In this document: in pieces, positions 8,991 through 16,265 of the stretch
Layout of the letters: each line of letters starts with the position of its first letter
Position numbering within the stretch: the first letter of the stretch is position 1
Assembly (NCBI RefSeq): GCF_025144145.1
Contig: NZ_CP083546.1
Span: forward strand, 1,504,501-1,568,500
Length of the DNA: 64,000 nucleotides
Direction of reading: 5' to 3'
Source: Leisingera sp. M658
GTDB lineage: Bacteria; Pseudomonadota; Alphaproteobacteria; Rhodobacterales; Rhodobacteraceae
The notes under the pieces: generated by a model
Seen by the model: only the letters and a program-made list of their open reading frames with translations
The model's database searches: none
What the model was told of the DNA's origin: nothing
Made by a program: the position numbers and the translations under genes

Positions 8991-9544
8991 TGGGGATGAA
9001 GCTGCTCCTGGACACTTGCGTGCTTTACCCGACGGTGATGCGGGAGATGCTGCTGGGCGCGGCCAGGCTGGGGCATTTCACCCCGCTCTGGTCTGCGCGC
9101 ATCCTGGGCGAATGGGAGCGCGCCGCGCTGAAACTCGGCCCCGAAGGCGCCGCACAGGCCAAGGCCGAGACCGCTCTGATCCGCACCAATTGGCCCAAGG
9201 CCGAAGTGCCCGCATCTCCGGGCGTTGAATCCCGCCTGTGGCTGCCGGACAGCGCCGACATCCATGTGCTGGCCGCTGCCATCACCGGCCACGCCGACGC
9301 AATTGTTACCCTCAACAACAAGGACTTCCCCCGTCACACCCTGGCCGAGGAAGGCCTGGAACGCATCGGCGCGGACGAACTCCTCTACCGCTTCTGGCTG
9401 CAGGACAGCGCGGGCATGGAGGCCTTGGGCAGCCAAGTCCTGGCCGAGGCCAACCGCCTGTCCGGCGGCAGCTGGGAGATCCGCCCGCTTTTGAAAAAGG
9501 CGCGGCTGCCGCGTCTCGCCAAGGCCTTGTCTTCTTCTTTGTGA
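8990..9544 (+). CDS. PIN-domain protein (RSP_2648 type)
   Basis: A 184-residue PIN-domain protein, predicted metal-dependent RNase. The N-terminus KLLLDTCVLYPTVMRE carries the first acidic residue, and DAIVTLNNKDFP the later conserved segment. It resembles a family that Rhodobacter annotation labels RSP_2648. Translation probably starts at 8990 by coupling to rlmI through TGATG; ATG at 8996 is an alternative. No antitoxin-sized partner lies on either side, so it is not an evident VapBC system. The last codons (LSSSL) come from an intergenic repeat motif that runs through the stop codon. It is linked to rRNA modification by operon position only. Confidence 0.8.
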   Translation: MGMKLLLDTCVLYPTVMREMLLGAARLGHFTPLWSARILGEWERAALKLGPEGAAQAKAETALIRTNWPKAEVPASPGVESRLWLPDSADIHVLAAAITGHADAIVTLNNKDFPRHTLAEEGLERIGADELLYRFWLQDSAGMEALGSQVLAEANRLSGGSWEIRPLLKKARLPRLAKALSSSL

Positions 9545-9560
9545 AAATACTCCGGGGAGT
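9531..9560 (+). repeat. Dispersed motif CTTCTT...AAATACTCCGGGG, copy 1
   Basis: CTTCTTCTTTGTGAAAATAC followed by TCCGGGGAG spans the stop codon of the PIN gene. Related copies lie at 44277-44301 (reverse orientation) and 54843-54870. Copies 1 and 3 are followed at once by GC-rich hairpins. Confidence 0.6.
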
Positions 9561-9580
9561 TTGAGGGGCCGGCCCCTCAA
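9561..9580. terminator. Bidirectional terminator palindrome between convergent genes
   Basis: A perfect 20-bp palindrome, TTGAGGGGCC/GGCCCCTCAA, lies between the convergent PIN gene and M48 protease gene. It can fold on both strands. Confidence 0.65.
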
Positions 9581-9593
9581 GGCCGCAACGCTC

Positions 9594-10280
9594 TCAGCCC
9601 TTGGCCCATTTCGCTTCCAGCCGCTCCAGAGCGGCGATGCGTTCTTCGGTTTTCGGGTGGCTCATCAGCCAGGCCGGTGCCATGCCCGCGCGCGCTTGGG
9701 TCAGCTCTTCCAGTTTGGTGAACAGGCTTTTCTGCGGCGCCAGGCCAATGCCCGCCTTGGTCAGCAATGCGGCGGCATATTCATCTGCCTCATACTCATC
9801 GCCGCGCGACAGCCGCGCTGCGATCAAACCTGTCAGCACCCCGGCTATCCACGGACCGATAAAGGGAATGTAGCGGCCCAGGATCATCATCAGCGCCGTG
9901 CGCAGGGCGTTTTGGCCGGAGAAATCGATCATCCGTTTCTTCGCATGTCCCAGCGCCACATGGCCCAGCTCATGGGCGATCACCGAGGCCAGCTCCTCGG
10001 CACTGACCTCGCCGCTTTGATACTTGCGGTAGAACCCGCGGGTGATGAAGATCCGCCCGTCCGGCGCCGCCAGCCCGTTGACCGGATCGACCTCATAGAT
10101 ATGCACCGGAATGCGGGCAACCTCCAGCGCCGCCGCCAGCCGGTCGGTCAGCCCTTTCAGCCGCGCATCCGCCAGCTCGGTTGAGCGCTGGTCCAGCTCA
10201 CGGTGGGTGCGCCAGATCGAAATCCGGTACATCACCAGGCCGTAAGCGACGGCCAGCAAAATGGGCAAAAGGCGCAGCAT
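9594..10280 (-). CDS. M48-family membrane-associated zinc metalloprotease
   Basis: A 228-residue M48 peptidase related to HtpX and Oma1. One N-terminal transmembrane segment (LLPILLAVAYGLVMY) is followed by the zinc motif HELGH (His103-Glu104-His107). The third ligand is probably in RGDEYEADEYAA. A hydrophobic hairpin (IPFIGPWIAGVLTGLIAA) separates the two motifs. Such proteases degrade misfolded membrane proteins. It is shorter than HtpX (about 290) and lacks the four-helix pattern, so I do not assign htpX. It follows the HD-GYP gene on the same strand with a 31-bp gap. Confidence 0.85.
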   Translation of the reverse strand: MLRLLPILLAVAYGLVMYRISIWRTHRELDQRSTELADARLKGLTDRLAAALEVARIPVHIYEVDPVNGLAAPDGRIFITRGFYRKYQSGEVSAEELASVIAHELGHVALGHAKKRMIDFSGQNALRTALMMILGRYIPFIGPWIAGVLTGLIAARLSRGDEYEADEYAAALLTKAGIGLAPQKSLFTKLEELTQARAGMAPAWLMSHPKTEERIAALERLEAKWAKG

Positions 10281-10311
10281 GCTTCAGATATGGGGGCTGA
10301 CCCTGCCAGGC

Positions 10312-11754
10312 TCAAGCGGTTTCTGCAGGATCCGCTGCCGCCCATCCGCTTTCCTGCGGCAGGCTGTCCTGGTCCGACGGCCAGCCGCTGGCCGTGACCG
10401 CGTCCTGCAGAGCGGCATAGCAGTCCGGATCAATTCCAGGCCCTGACAGCTTGTCCATGATTGCATAGGCCTCGTCCAGCGGCAGCGCTGCACGATAGGG
10501 CCGGTCCGCGGTGAGCGCGTCAAAGATATCGGCCACCGCCAAAATCCGCATCTCCTGGCTCAGCTGGCCGGCGTTCAGACCGTAAGGATAGCCTTTGCCA
10601 TCCAGCCGCTCGTGATGCGCCGCGCTCACATCCGCCAGCCCGCGAAAGGCGAAAATCCGGCTCAGCACCTGATGGCCCAGCACCGGATGCTGTTTCATCC
10701 GGGCAGTTTCCGCCTCGGTCATCTTGCCCGGCTTGTCCAGAATGGTGTTCGGGACCCCCAGCTTGCCAATGTCGTGCAGCAGCGCCCCCCGCACCATCCA
10801 GCGCCGCTGTTCCGGGGTATAGCCCAGCTGATCGCAGATCATGCCGGTGTAGCGCGCAACCCGCCGCGAATGGCCGTGGGTGAACGGGCTTTTGGCGTCG
10901 ATCACCAATGAAAACGCCTCGCTGATTTCATCCAGGTAATCCTCATCCACCGGATGAATGTGCCGGGCCTGCGGGGTGGCAAGCACTTCTGCTTCCAGTC
11001 CGGGGTCCCACAGGTCCGGCAAAAAGCGCGGCCGGCGGATCACCGAGGTGAAGACCGGCACCAGATCCGGATCGAACCATGTGCCCGCACGCCGCTCCAG
11101 CTCGGCTGCGGCGCCCTCGATCCCCCGCTCGGCGGCAAAGACATCCACCACCTGCGCCATCAGCGCTATGCGCGAGAACAGCGGGATTGCATCGCCCGCC
11201 AGGCCCTGCGGCAGGCCACCGCCGTCCCAATGCTCATCCAGGCCGGCGATGCCTTCGGCCACAGCTTCGGAAAACCGCATCTGCCGGGCAATTGCCGCGC
11301 CCCGGTTGCAGCGGGTGTCGATCATCTCTGCGGCAATGCTGCTGTTCCTAGCCAGCACCCGTTTCAGGGTCTTCAGCCGGATCCAGGCCGCGGCGCCGCT
11401 GGCCGTGTTGCGCCACAGGAACCCCAGCCCCTGGCGCAGGCCGTTCACTGTTTTGAAATCGCGTTTAAAGGACAGGTCGTCGGTCTTGTACAGCTGGCAG
11501 ATGCGGGCGGCATTGGAACTGCAGCCCAGATCCTTCATCAGCAAGGTGAAATAAAGGTCGGAGCGCGCCTGAGGCGCCATCCTCAGCTCTGCGGCCACCT
11601 GCATGCCGATCCAGCAGCAGCGCAGGCAATGCCCCTTGGGCTGGCCTTCGGTCATGTCCAGCGCATGGCTGAGCGCGCCAAGAAGCTCCCCCAGCCGCAA
11701 GGTTTCCTGGGGGGCGGCACCGGCAAGGTGCGAATTCTGATTAAAGATAGTCAT
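10312..11754 (-). CDS. HD-GYP protein with a second, degenerate HD-like domain
   Basis: A 480-residue protein. The C-terminal half is a canonical HD-GYP domain, the class that hydrolyses cyclic di-GMP. It has HGHSRRVARYTG, LLHDIGK (near residue 327), HPVLGHQVL, HHERLDGKGYP (near 380) and ADIFDALTADRPYR. The N-terminal half looks like a decayed copy: LMKDLGC where LLHDIGK is expected, and DEHWDGGGLPQGL where HHERxDGxGYP is expected, followed by PLFSRIALMAQVVDVF. It is therefore probably a sensor or dimerisation module. No receiver or membrane domain is visible. ATG at 11752-11754 is buried in a long hairpin (see separate entry). It lies downstream of minCDE on the same strand. Confidence 0.85.
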   Translation of the reverse strand: MTIFNQNSHLAGAAPQETLRLGELLGALSHALDMTEGQPKGHCLRCCWIGMQVAAELRMAPQARSDLYFTLLMKDLGCSSNAARICQLYKTDDLSFKRDFKTVNGLRQGLGFLWRNTASGAAAWIRLKTLKRVLARNSSIAAEMIDTRCNRGAAIARQMRFSEAVAEGIAGLDEHWDGGGLPQGLAGDAIPLFSRIALMAQVVDVFAAERGIEGAAAELERRAGTWFDPDLVPVFTSVIRRPRFLPDLWDPGLEAEVLATPQARHIHPVDEDYLDEISEAFSLVIDAKSPFTHGHSRRVARYTGMICDQLGYTPEQRRWMVRGALLHDIGKLGVPNTILDKPGKMTEAETARMKQHPVLGHQVLSRIFAFRGLADVSAAHHERLDGKGYPYGLNAGQLSQEMRILAVADIFDALTADRPYRAALPLDEAYAIMDKLSGPGIDPDCYAALQDAVTASGWPSDQDSLPQESGWAAADPAETA

Positions 11755-11790
11755 GGGCCTTCTGCGCGATAGATGCGGAAGGCCCATGAC
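11750..11790 (-). promoter_or_regulatory. Long hairpin enclosing the HD-GYP start codon
   Basis: GTCATGGGCCTTC (11750-11762) and GAAGGCCCATGAC (11778-11790) are perfect 13-bp inverted repeats around a 15-base loop. On the minus-strand mRNA the start codon and the GAAGG that could serve as ribosome-binding site lie in the same helix. Folding would hide them. Confidence 0.5.
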
Positions 11791-11795
11791 ACCAC

Positions 11796-11814
11796 GGGCA
11801 GGCTTAACCTGCCC
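11796..11814 (-). terminator. Hairpin between minE and the HD-GYP gene
   Basis: GGGCAGG (11796-11802) pairs with CCTGCCC (11808-11814) around five bases. It lies 82 bp after minE. There is no T tract on the minus strand, so termination is uncertain and it may be part of the HD-GYP leader. Confidence 0.3.
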
Positions 11815-11895
11815 TTACCCCGGCGCGGGCGGGTTGGGGAATTCGCGCCGGAATTTATTAAAACTGCCGGGACATGCACTGCCCCGCCGGGCAGT

Positions 11896-12159
11896 TCAGT
11901 TCATGCCCAGCTTGCCGGGAAACTCGATGTTGATCTCCAGGCTCGACAGCTCATCGCCGCGTTCCATGCGGATGTCGATCGCCTCGTCGCCGATCTGCAT
12001 ATGGCGGCGGATCACTTCCAGGATATCGCGCTGCAATTGCGGCAGGCAGTCGGGGCGGACACCGCCGCTGCTGCTGCGTTCATGCGCCAGCAGGATCTGC
12101 AGCCGTTCCTTGGCAGTGCTGGCCGAGGCTTTGCGGGGGCGGAGGGAAAAACCGAACAT
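11896..12159 (-). CDS. minE: Cell division topological specificity factor MinE
   Basis: An 87-residue MinE. The N-terminal part SASTAKERLQILLAHER is the MinD-binding, membrane-targeting region. The C-terminal topological specificity domain follows (LPQLQRDILEVIRRHM and DELSSLEINIEFP). MinE drives the pole-to-pole MinCD oscillation that keeps the Z-ring at mid-cell. The gene follows minD after 3 bp, so the two are cotranslated. Length is typical. Confidence 0.95.
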   Translation of the reverse strand: MFGFSLRPRKASASTAKERLQILLAHERSSSGGVRPDCLPQLQRDILEVIRRHMQIGDEAIDIRMERGDELSSLEINIEFPGKLGMN

Positions 12160-12162
12160 GCT

Positions 12163-13011
12163 CTACACCGCCCGTCCGAACAGCCGCTGCAGCAGGCCGG
12201 GCCGCCGGTCGGCGGCAATCCGCATCTCAATCTGCTCACCGATCAGCCGGCCCACCGCGTCCTCATAGGCGGTGGCCGCCGCAGAAGGGTCATCCAGCAC
12301 CACGGGCACGCCGAGATTGGAGGCCCGCAGCACTGCCTTGCTTTCAGGGATGATCCCCAAAAGCGGCTCTGCCAAGACCTCCAGCACATCCTCCACCGTC
12401 ATCATTTCACCGTTGCTGATGCGGGATTTGTCGTGACGGGTAATCAGCACATGCGCTTTGATTGGCTCCGCACCGGCCTTGCCCGCCCGGTCGGTGATGC
12501 TGTTCAACAGGCCCAGCACCCGGTCGCTGTCGCGCACCGAGGACACTTCGGGGTTGGTCACCACAATCGCCTCATCGGCAAAATGCATCGCCATCTGGGC
12601 GCCGCGTTCAATGCCCGCAGGGCTGTCGCAGATGATATAGTCGAACTCCTGACGCAACTCTTCCAGCACCTTCTGGACGCCATCCTTGGTCAGCGCGTCC
12701 TTGTCGCGGGTCTGCGAGGTCGGCAGCACCGACAGCGTCTCCAGACGCCGGTCGCGGATCAGCGCCTGCTTCAGTTTGGCGTCGCCCTGAATGACATTGA
12801 TAAAGTCGAACACCACCCGGCGTTCACAGCCCATGATCATGTCCAGGTTGCGCAATCCGACGTCGAAATCGATCACCACCGTCTTGTGGCCGCGTCGCGC
12901 CAGCTCGGCGCCGACGGCAGCGGAGGTGGTGGTCTTGCCAACGCCGCCCTTGCCCGAGGTGACCACGATCACCTTGCCCAGCGGCTCTTCCAGTTTCAGG
13001 TCCTTGCTCAT
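12163..13011 (-). CDS. minD: Septum site-determining ATPase MinD
   Basis: A 282-residue P-loop ATPase of the ParA/MinD class with the deviant Walker A motif KGGVGKTTTSAAVG near residue 18. It also has VVIDFDVGLRNLDMIMG, and a C-terminal amphipathic helix (ADRRPGLLQRLFGRAV) that binds membrane when ATP is bound. The start at 13011 has AAGGAAGG upstream. MinD recruits MinC and is released by MinE. It is the middle gene of minC-minD-minE. Confidence 0.96.
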   Translation of the reverse strand: MSKDLKLEEPLGKVIVVTSGKGGVGKTTTSAAVGAELARRGHKTVVIDFDVGLRNLDMIMGCERRVVFDFINVIQGDAKLKQALIRDRRLETLSVLPTSQTRDKDALTKDGVQKVLEELRQEFDYIICDSPAGIERGAQMAMHFADEAIVVTNPEVSSVRDSDRVLGLLNSITDRAGKAGAEPIKAHVLITRHDKSRISNGEMMTVEDVLEVLAEPLLGIIPESKAVLRASNLGVPVVLDDPSAAATAYEDAVGRLIGEQIEMRIAADRRPGLLQRLFGRAV

Positions 13012-13036
13012 CGTTCTGCCTTCCTTATCCCTGCGC

Positions 13037-13801
13037 TCATCCCAGGGGCTCCACACAAAGCCGTCCGTCCTGCAGGAACACCTGCACAGGGCGGTTCAAC
13101 AGCTCCGGTTCCAAATTTTCGCTTGTCCGGTACAGCCCGGCGACTGCCAGCAGTTCGGCGTCCAGGCTGTTGCAGAAGATCCGCGCCTCCTCGTCACCCT
13201 CGGCGCCAGCCATGGCGCGGCCCCGCAGGCGGCCATAGACATGAATGCTGCCGCGCGCAATCAGCTCGGCACCGGAACTGACCGGCCCGACCACCACCAG
13301 ATCGCCGCCCTCGGCCACAACTGTCTGGCCGGACCGCACCGGCTGGGTGATCAGCCGGTTCTGCGGCGGACGCAATTTCTTGGGCAATTCCCGCCGCGTA
13401 CCGGGCCGGGCCGGGCCTTCGGTGTTCAGCGGTGCATCCTTGCCGCTGGCAATGGTGATCAGCCCGGCATCTTCGGCGGCTGCGGTTTGCGAGGGCGAGG
13501 CGTTCTGCACCCCGAACACTGCCAGGCCGCGGCTGCGCAGGCTGTCGGCCAGTGCGCGCAGCTCAGCCGGGCGGGTCAGCCCCGGCGCCTGGGCCAGATC
13601 CAGGATCAGCGGCGCACCGTCAAAGAAATGCAGACTCCAGCGCAGCTGCGCGTCAAGCGCCGCATAAAACGCCTTGTCCAGCGGCCCGTCTTCGGGGCGC
13701 AGCGCAACGGCGGTGAAATACCGCCCGCGGATCTGAAACGGCTTTATGGCGGCGGCGGGGGCACCGCCACGGGGAGGGATGTCTTGATGCGGCACGCTCA
13801 C
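13037..13801 (-). CDS. minC: Septum site-determining protein MinC
   Basis: A 254-residue division inhibitor. The N-terminal domain (residues 20-115, IKPFQIRGRYFTAVALRP to AVFGVQN) antagonises FtsZ bundling. A linker rich in Pro and Arg leads to the C-terminal beta-helix MinC_C domain (VRSGQTVVAEGGDLVVVGPV to RIFCNSLDAELLAVAGLY), which binds MinD. It starts the min operon; the gap to minD is 25 bp. The C-terminal domain is highly diagnostic, while the N-terminal part is divergent as usual. Confidence 0.93.
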   Translation of the reverse strand: MSVPHQDIPPRGGAPAAAIKPFQIRGRYFTAVALRPEDGPLDKAFYAALDAQLRWSLHFFDGAPLILDLAQAPGLTRPAELRALADSLRSRGLAVFGVQNASPSQTAAAEDAGLITIASGKDAPLNTEGPARPGTRRELPKKLRPPQNRLITQPVRSGQTVVAEGGDLVVVGPVSSGAELIARGSIHVYGRLRGRAMAGAEGDEEARIFCNSLDAELLAVAGLYRTSENLEPELLNRPVQVFLQDGRLCVEPLG

Positions 13802-14239
13802 GCGAGGCTCCTGCTCGGGGATTGCGGCCTTTGTATTGCCGCTTGTTCTTTTCCTTACGGATAGCGGTTGCGGGGCGGCCCGTTCAACCGGTGCAAGCCC
13901 GCCTCGGCGGACATGCGCCGGATGCCGTTTTCAGCGGCGGAATTCCGCGGGAAGACTGCTTCAGGTTGTGCAGAAAAGGATTGCCGTCCCAGCTGCCGGG
14001 GCAGGAGGCATGCCCAGCCCCCAGCCCCCAGCCCCCAGCCCCCAGCCCCCATCCAGCACCAGCGGCGGCGGCACAGCGCCGCGGGGCGCGATGAACAGTG
14101 CCGGGGTAACGTCGCACCAGCCGCAGCCTCTGCGGCGTATTTGCCAGTGGTGCCCTTCGGCTTGGCATGGTTTGAATGGGCTGCCAGGTTTCACATTTGA
14201 CCGGCGGTATTGATTTTATTAAGAAATTGGAGAATTGCG
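13802..14239. other. Gene-free region between minC and the small membrane protein
   Basis: These 438 bases lie between divergent genes and should hold the minC promoter. Several open frames exist but none has a family signature. A run of (CCCCCAG) heptamers lies at 14013-14052. I could not identify a clear promoter. Confidence 0.55.
14013..14052 (+). repeat. Heptamer tandem repeat (CCCCCAG)n
   Basis: At least four perfect tandem CCCCCAG units are flanked by partial units. It is a simple repeat in non-coding DNA, likely to vary in number between strains. Confidence 0.9.
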
Positions 14240-14608
14240 ATGCAGTGGACTTTACTTGCGGCGTCAGCGCTGGCGGCCCTGTGGATGGGTGTTCACGCTT
14301 GTATCGGGGGCCGGGAATGTGCGGTGCCGTTGGCACAGGACCGGCAGCTGCCGGATGTCGTGCGCGAAACCACCTTGTTCTGCTGGCATCTGGTGACCGG
14401 CTACCTGGGCCTGATGGCTCTGTTCCTGTTTCTCGGCGCCCGCGGCTCGGCTGACATGGCGCTGGCGGGAACAGCTCTGGCGGCGGTGACTGCGGCGATC
14501 GGAATTGTGGTGCCGCCGCTGCGCCGCACTGGCTATGGGCTGCTGCCGCAAGGCTGGCTGTTCGTGCCGGTCGCGGCTTTGGGCGGCTGGGGGCTTTGGG
14601 GCGTCTAG
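14240..14608 (+). CDS. Four-helix membrane protein of unknown function
   Basis: A 122-residue integral membrane protein with about four hydrophobic segments: LLAASALAALWMGVHA, LVTGYLGLMALFLFLGA, MALAGTALAAVTAAIGIVV and LFVPVAALGGWGLWGV. Ribosome-binding sequence GGAGA precedes the ATG at 14240; an in-frame ATG ten codons upstream has none. Histidines sit in or near helices 1 and 2 (GVHACIGG, FCWHLV). No family is recognised. It is convergent with the VWA gene and separated from it by a structured repeat. Confidence 0.65.
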   Translation: MQWTLLAASALAALWMGVHACIGGRECAVPLAQDRQLPDVVRETTLFCWHLVTGYLGLMALFLFLGARGSADMALAGTALAAVTAAIGIVVPPLRRTGYGLLPQGWLFVPVAALGGWGLWGV

Positions 14609-14642
14609 CAGCGGAAATGCGCAGATTGGCGACGCAAAGCGA

Positions 14643-14803
14643 GGCTCCCGCCCGTCCGGCCTGCATCTGAAATGCCGGCCTCCCGGTTGGGCCCGGCGCC
14701 GGACCTTAAGGTCCGGCGCGCATCCTGCCTTTGCAGGATGCCATGCCCAAGGCTGCCAAGGGGTGCTGGCGCCAGCCGGCGCATCTGCAGGCGCGGGAGG
14801 GCC
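14643..14803 (-). repeat. Multi-hairpin intergenic repeat, copy D (reverse orientation)
   Basis: Read on the minus strand it begins CTCCCGCGCCTGCAG and contains CCCCTTGGCAGCCTTGGGC, matching the first module of copies A and B at 46921 and 55705. It contains the perfect palindrome GCGCCGGACCTT/AAGGTCCGGCGC (14696-14719), the hairpin GCATCCTGC/GCAGGATGC (14720-14741) and GCTGGC/GCCAGC (14765-14776). Its far end (GGCTCCCGCCC with loop CATCTGAAATG, 14658-14680) is shared with copy E at 20582. It sits between convergent genes. Confidence 0.65.
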
Positions 14804-14858
14804 GCTGAGTATTGCGGTGCCCGACCGGTCTGGCCGGCCGGATGCCAGGGCGAAATGC

Positions 14859-16043
14859 CTAGCGCGACAGTTCGCGCATGCCGCGTTCCAGCCCGTCCAG
14901 CGTCATCGGAACCATGGCGCCTTCGAAAATCTCCCGGATCATACCAATCGAATGGGTGTAGTCCCAGTATTTCTCCGGCACCGGGTTGATCCACAGGTTC
15001 GCGCCCCAGGCGTCGCGCGCGCGTTGCAGCCAGACCTGGCCCGCTTCCTCGTTCCAATGCTCATTGGCACCGCCGGCATATGCGATCTCATACGGGCTCA
15101 TCGAGGCGTCGCCCACAAAGATGCATTTGTAGTCCGGCCCGTATGTGCGCAGCACTTCATGGGTCGGGGTCTTTTCACCCCAGCGCCGACGGTTGTCGCG
15201 CCACACGCCCTCATACAGGCAATTGTGGAAGTAGTAGTATTCCAGGTGCTTGAACTCGGTCCGCGCGGCTGAGAACAGCTCCTCCACCACCTTGATATGC
15301 GGATCCATCGAGCCGCCCACGTCCAGAAACAGCAGGACCTTCACCGCATTGTGCCGCTCGGGGCGGGTCTTTACATCCAGATAGCCGTGTTCGGCAGTGG
15401 AGCGGATTGTGCGGTCCAGATCCAGTTCTTCATGCGCGCCCTGGCGGACCCAGCGGCGCAGCCGTTTCAGGGCCACCTTGATGTTGCGGGTGCCCAGTTC
15501 GACATCGCCGTCCAGGTTCTTGAATTCGCGCTTGTCCCAGACCTTGACCGCGCGCTGGTGACGGCTTTCCTTCTGGCCGATGCGCACGCCCTCAGGATTG
15601 TAGCCATAAGCGCCAAAGGGCGAAGTGCCCGCGGTGCCGATCCACTTGTTGCCGCCCTGATGGCGGCCCTGCTGGTCCTTCAGCCGCTCCTGCAGCGTCT
15701 CCATCAATTTCTCAAAGCCGCCCAAAGCCTCAATCTCGGCTTTCTCCTCTGCGCTCAGATGTTTTTCCGCCATCTTGCGCAGCCAGTCTTCGGGGATATC
15801 GACGGCTTCCATCACGGCCTCGGCCGGAATGGCCTCCAGCCCTTTGAATGTGGCGGCAAAGGCGCGGTCGAACTTGTCGATGTTGCGCTCGTCCTTCACC
15901 ATCGCTGCACGGGCGAGGAAGTAGAACACCTCGATATCATAGGTCGCCAGCCCCGCCTTCATGCCTTCAAGGAAGGTCAGATATTCCCGCAGGCTGACAG
16001 GAATCGCCGCCTTGCGCAGGTTTTCAAAGAAGGGCTGGAACAT
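14859..16043 (-). CDS. VWA (CoxE-like) domain protein, partner of MoxR
   Basis: A 394-residue cytoplasmic protein whose C-terminal half is a von Willebrand A domain. The metal-ion-dependent adhesion site is DVGGSM near residues 241-246, following KVLLFL; later parts include CIFVGDASMSPYEIAYAG. The N-terminal half is helical, as in CoxE-type proteins. Such proteins act with MoxR AAA+ ATPases in assembling or activating enzyme complexes. The MoxR gene lies three genes upstream on the same strand (17847), with a DUF2927 lipoprotein and a small membrane protein between them. The substrate of this particular pair is unknown. Confidence 0.88.
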   Translation of the reverse strand: MFQPFFENLRKAAIPVSLREYLTFLEGMKAGLATYDIEVFYFLARAAMVKDERNIDKFDRAFAATFKGLEAIPAEAVMEAVDIPEDWLRKMAEKHLSAEEKAEIEALGGFEKLMETLQERLKDQQGRHQGGNKWIGTAGTSPFGAYGYNPEGVRIGQKESRHQRAVKVWDKREFKNLDGDVELGTRNIKVALKRLRRWVRQGAHEELDLDRTIRSTAEHGYLDVKTRPERHNAVKVLLFLDVGGSMDPHIKVVEELFSAARTEFKHLEYYYFHNCLYEGVWRDNRRRWGEKTPTHEVLRTYGPDYKCIFVGDASMSPYEIAYAGGANEHWNEEAGQVWLQRARDAWGANLWINPVPEKYWDYTHSIGMIREIFEGAMVPMTLDGLERGMRELSR

Positions 16044-16064
16044 GGCAGGGCCTTTGCTGAGCAG

Positions 16065-16232
16065 TTACGCCAGCACCCGGTGGGTCAGGATGGTTGCCAG
16101 CAGGCCGATCATACCAAATACGATGGCATAGACAGCCCCGTATTGCAGCATGTCCAGGGTATTGCCGCCACGTTTGCGGGCCTTCATTACGCCAATAAGG
16201 GCGCCCAGCACCAAGCCGGCAATTACGATCAT
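16065..16232 (-). CDS. Small two-helix membrane protein in the MoxR-VWA cluster
   Basis: A 55-residue protein starting MIVIAGLVLGALIGVMKARK. Two hydrophobic segments (residues 2-16 and 32-50) flank a basic loop KARKRGGNTLDMLQYG. It is closely spaced between the DUF2927 gene (33 bp upstream) and the VWA gene (21 bp downstream) on the same strand, which supports a real gene in an operon. I recall similar short proteins in relatives, sometimes labelled as apolipoprotein acyltransferase, which the size cannot support. Function unknown. Confidence 0.7.
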   Translation of the reverse strand: MIVIAGLVLGALIGVMKARKRGGNTLDMLQYGAVYAIVFGMIGLLATILTHRVLA

Positions 16233-16265
16233 GGTCTTATCCGTCTGTTGTCTCGTGTTGCAGGA

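Noticed and set aside
8990-9544. VapC toxin of a toxin-antitoxin pair
   Set aside because: There is no small antitoxin gene on either side, and the gene is coupled to rlmI.
11773-13281. 502-codon frame opposite minCDE
   Set aside because: It is the shadow of three securely identified genes; composition is His, Gln and Arg rich.
13884-14666. 260-codon minus-strand frame over the heptamer array
   Set aside because: It is kept open by the CCCCCAG repeat and has no domain or ribosome-binding site.
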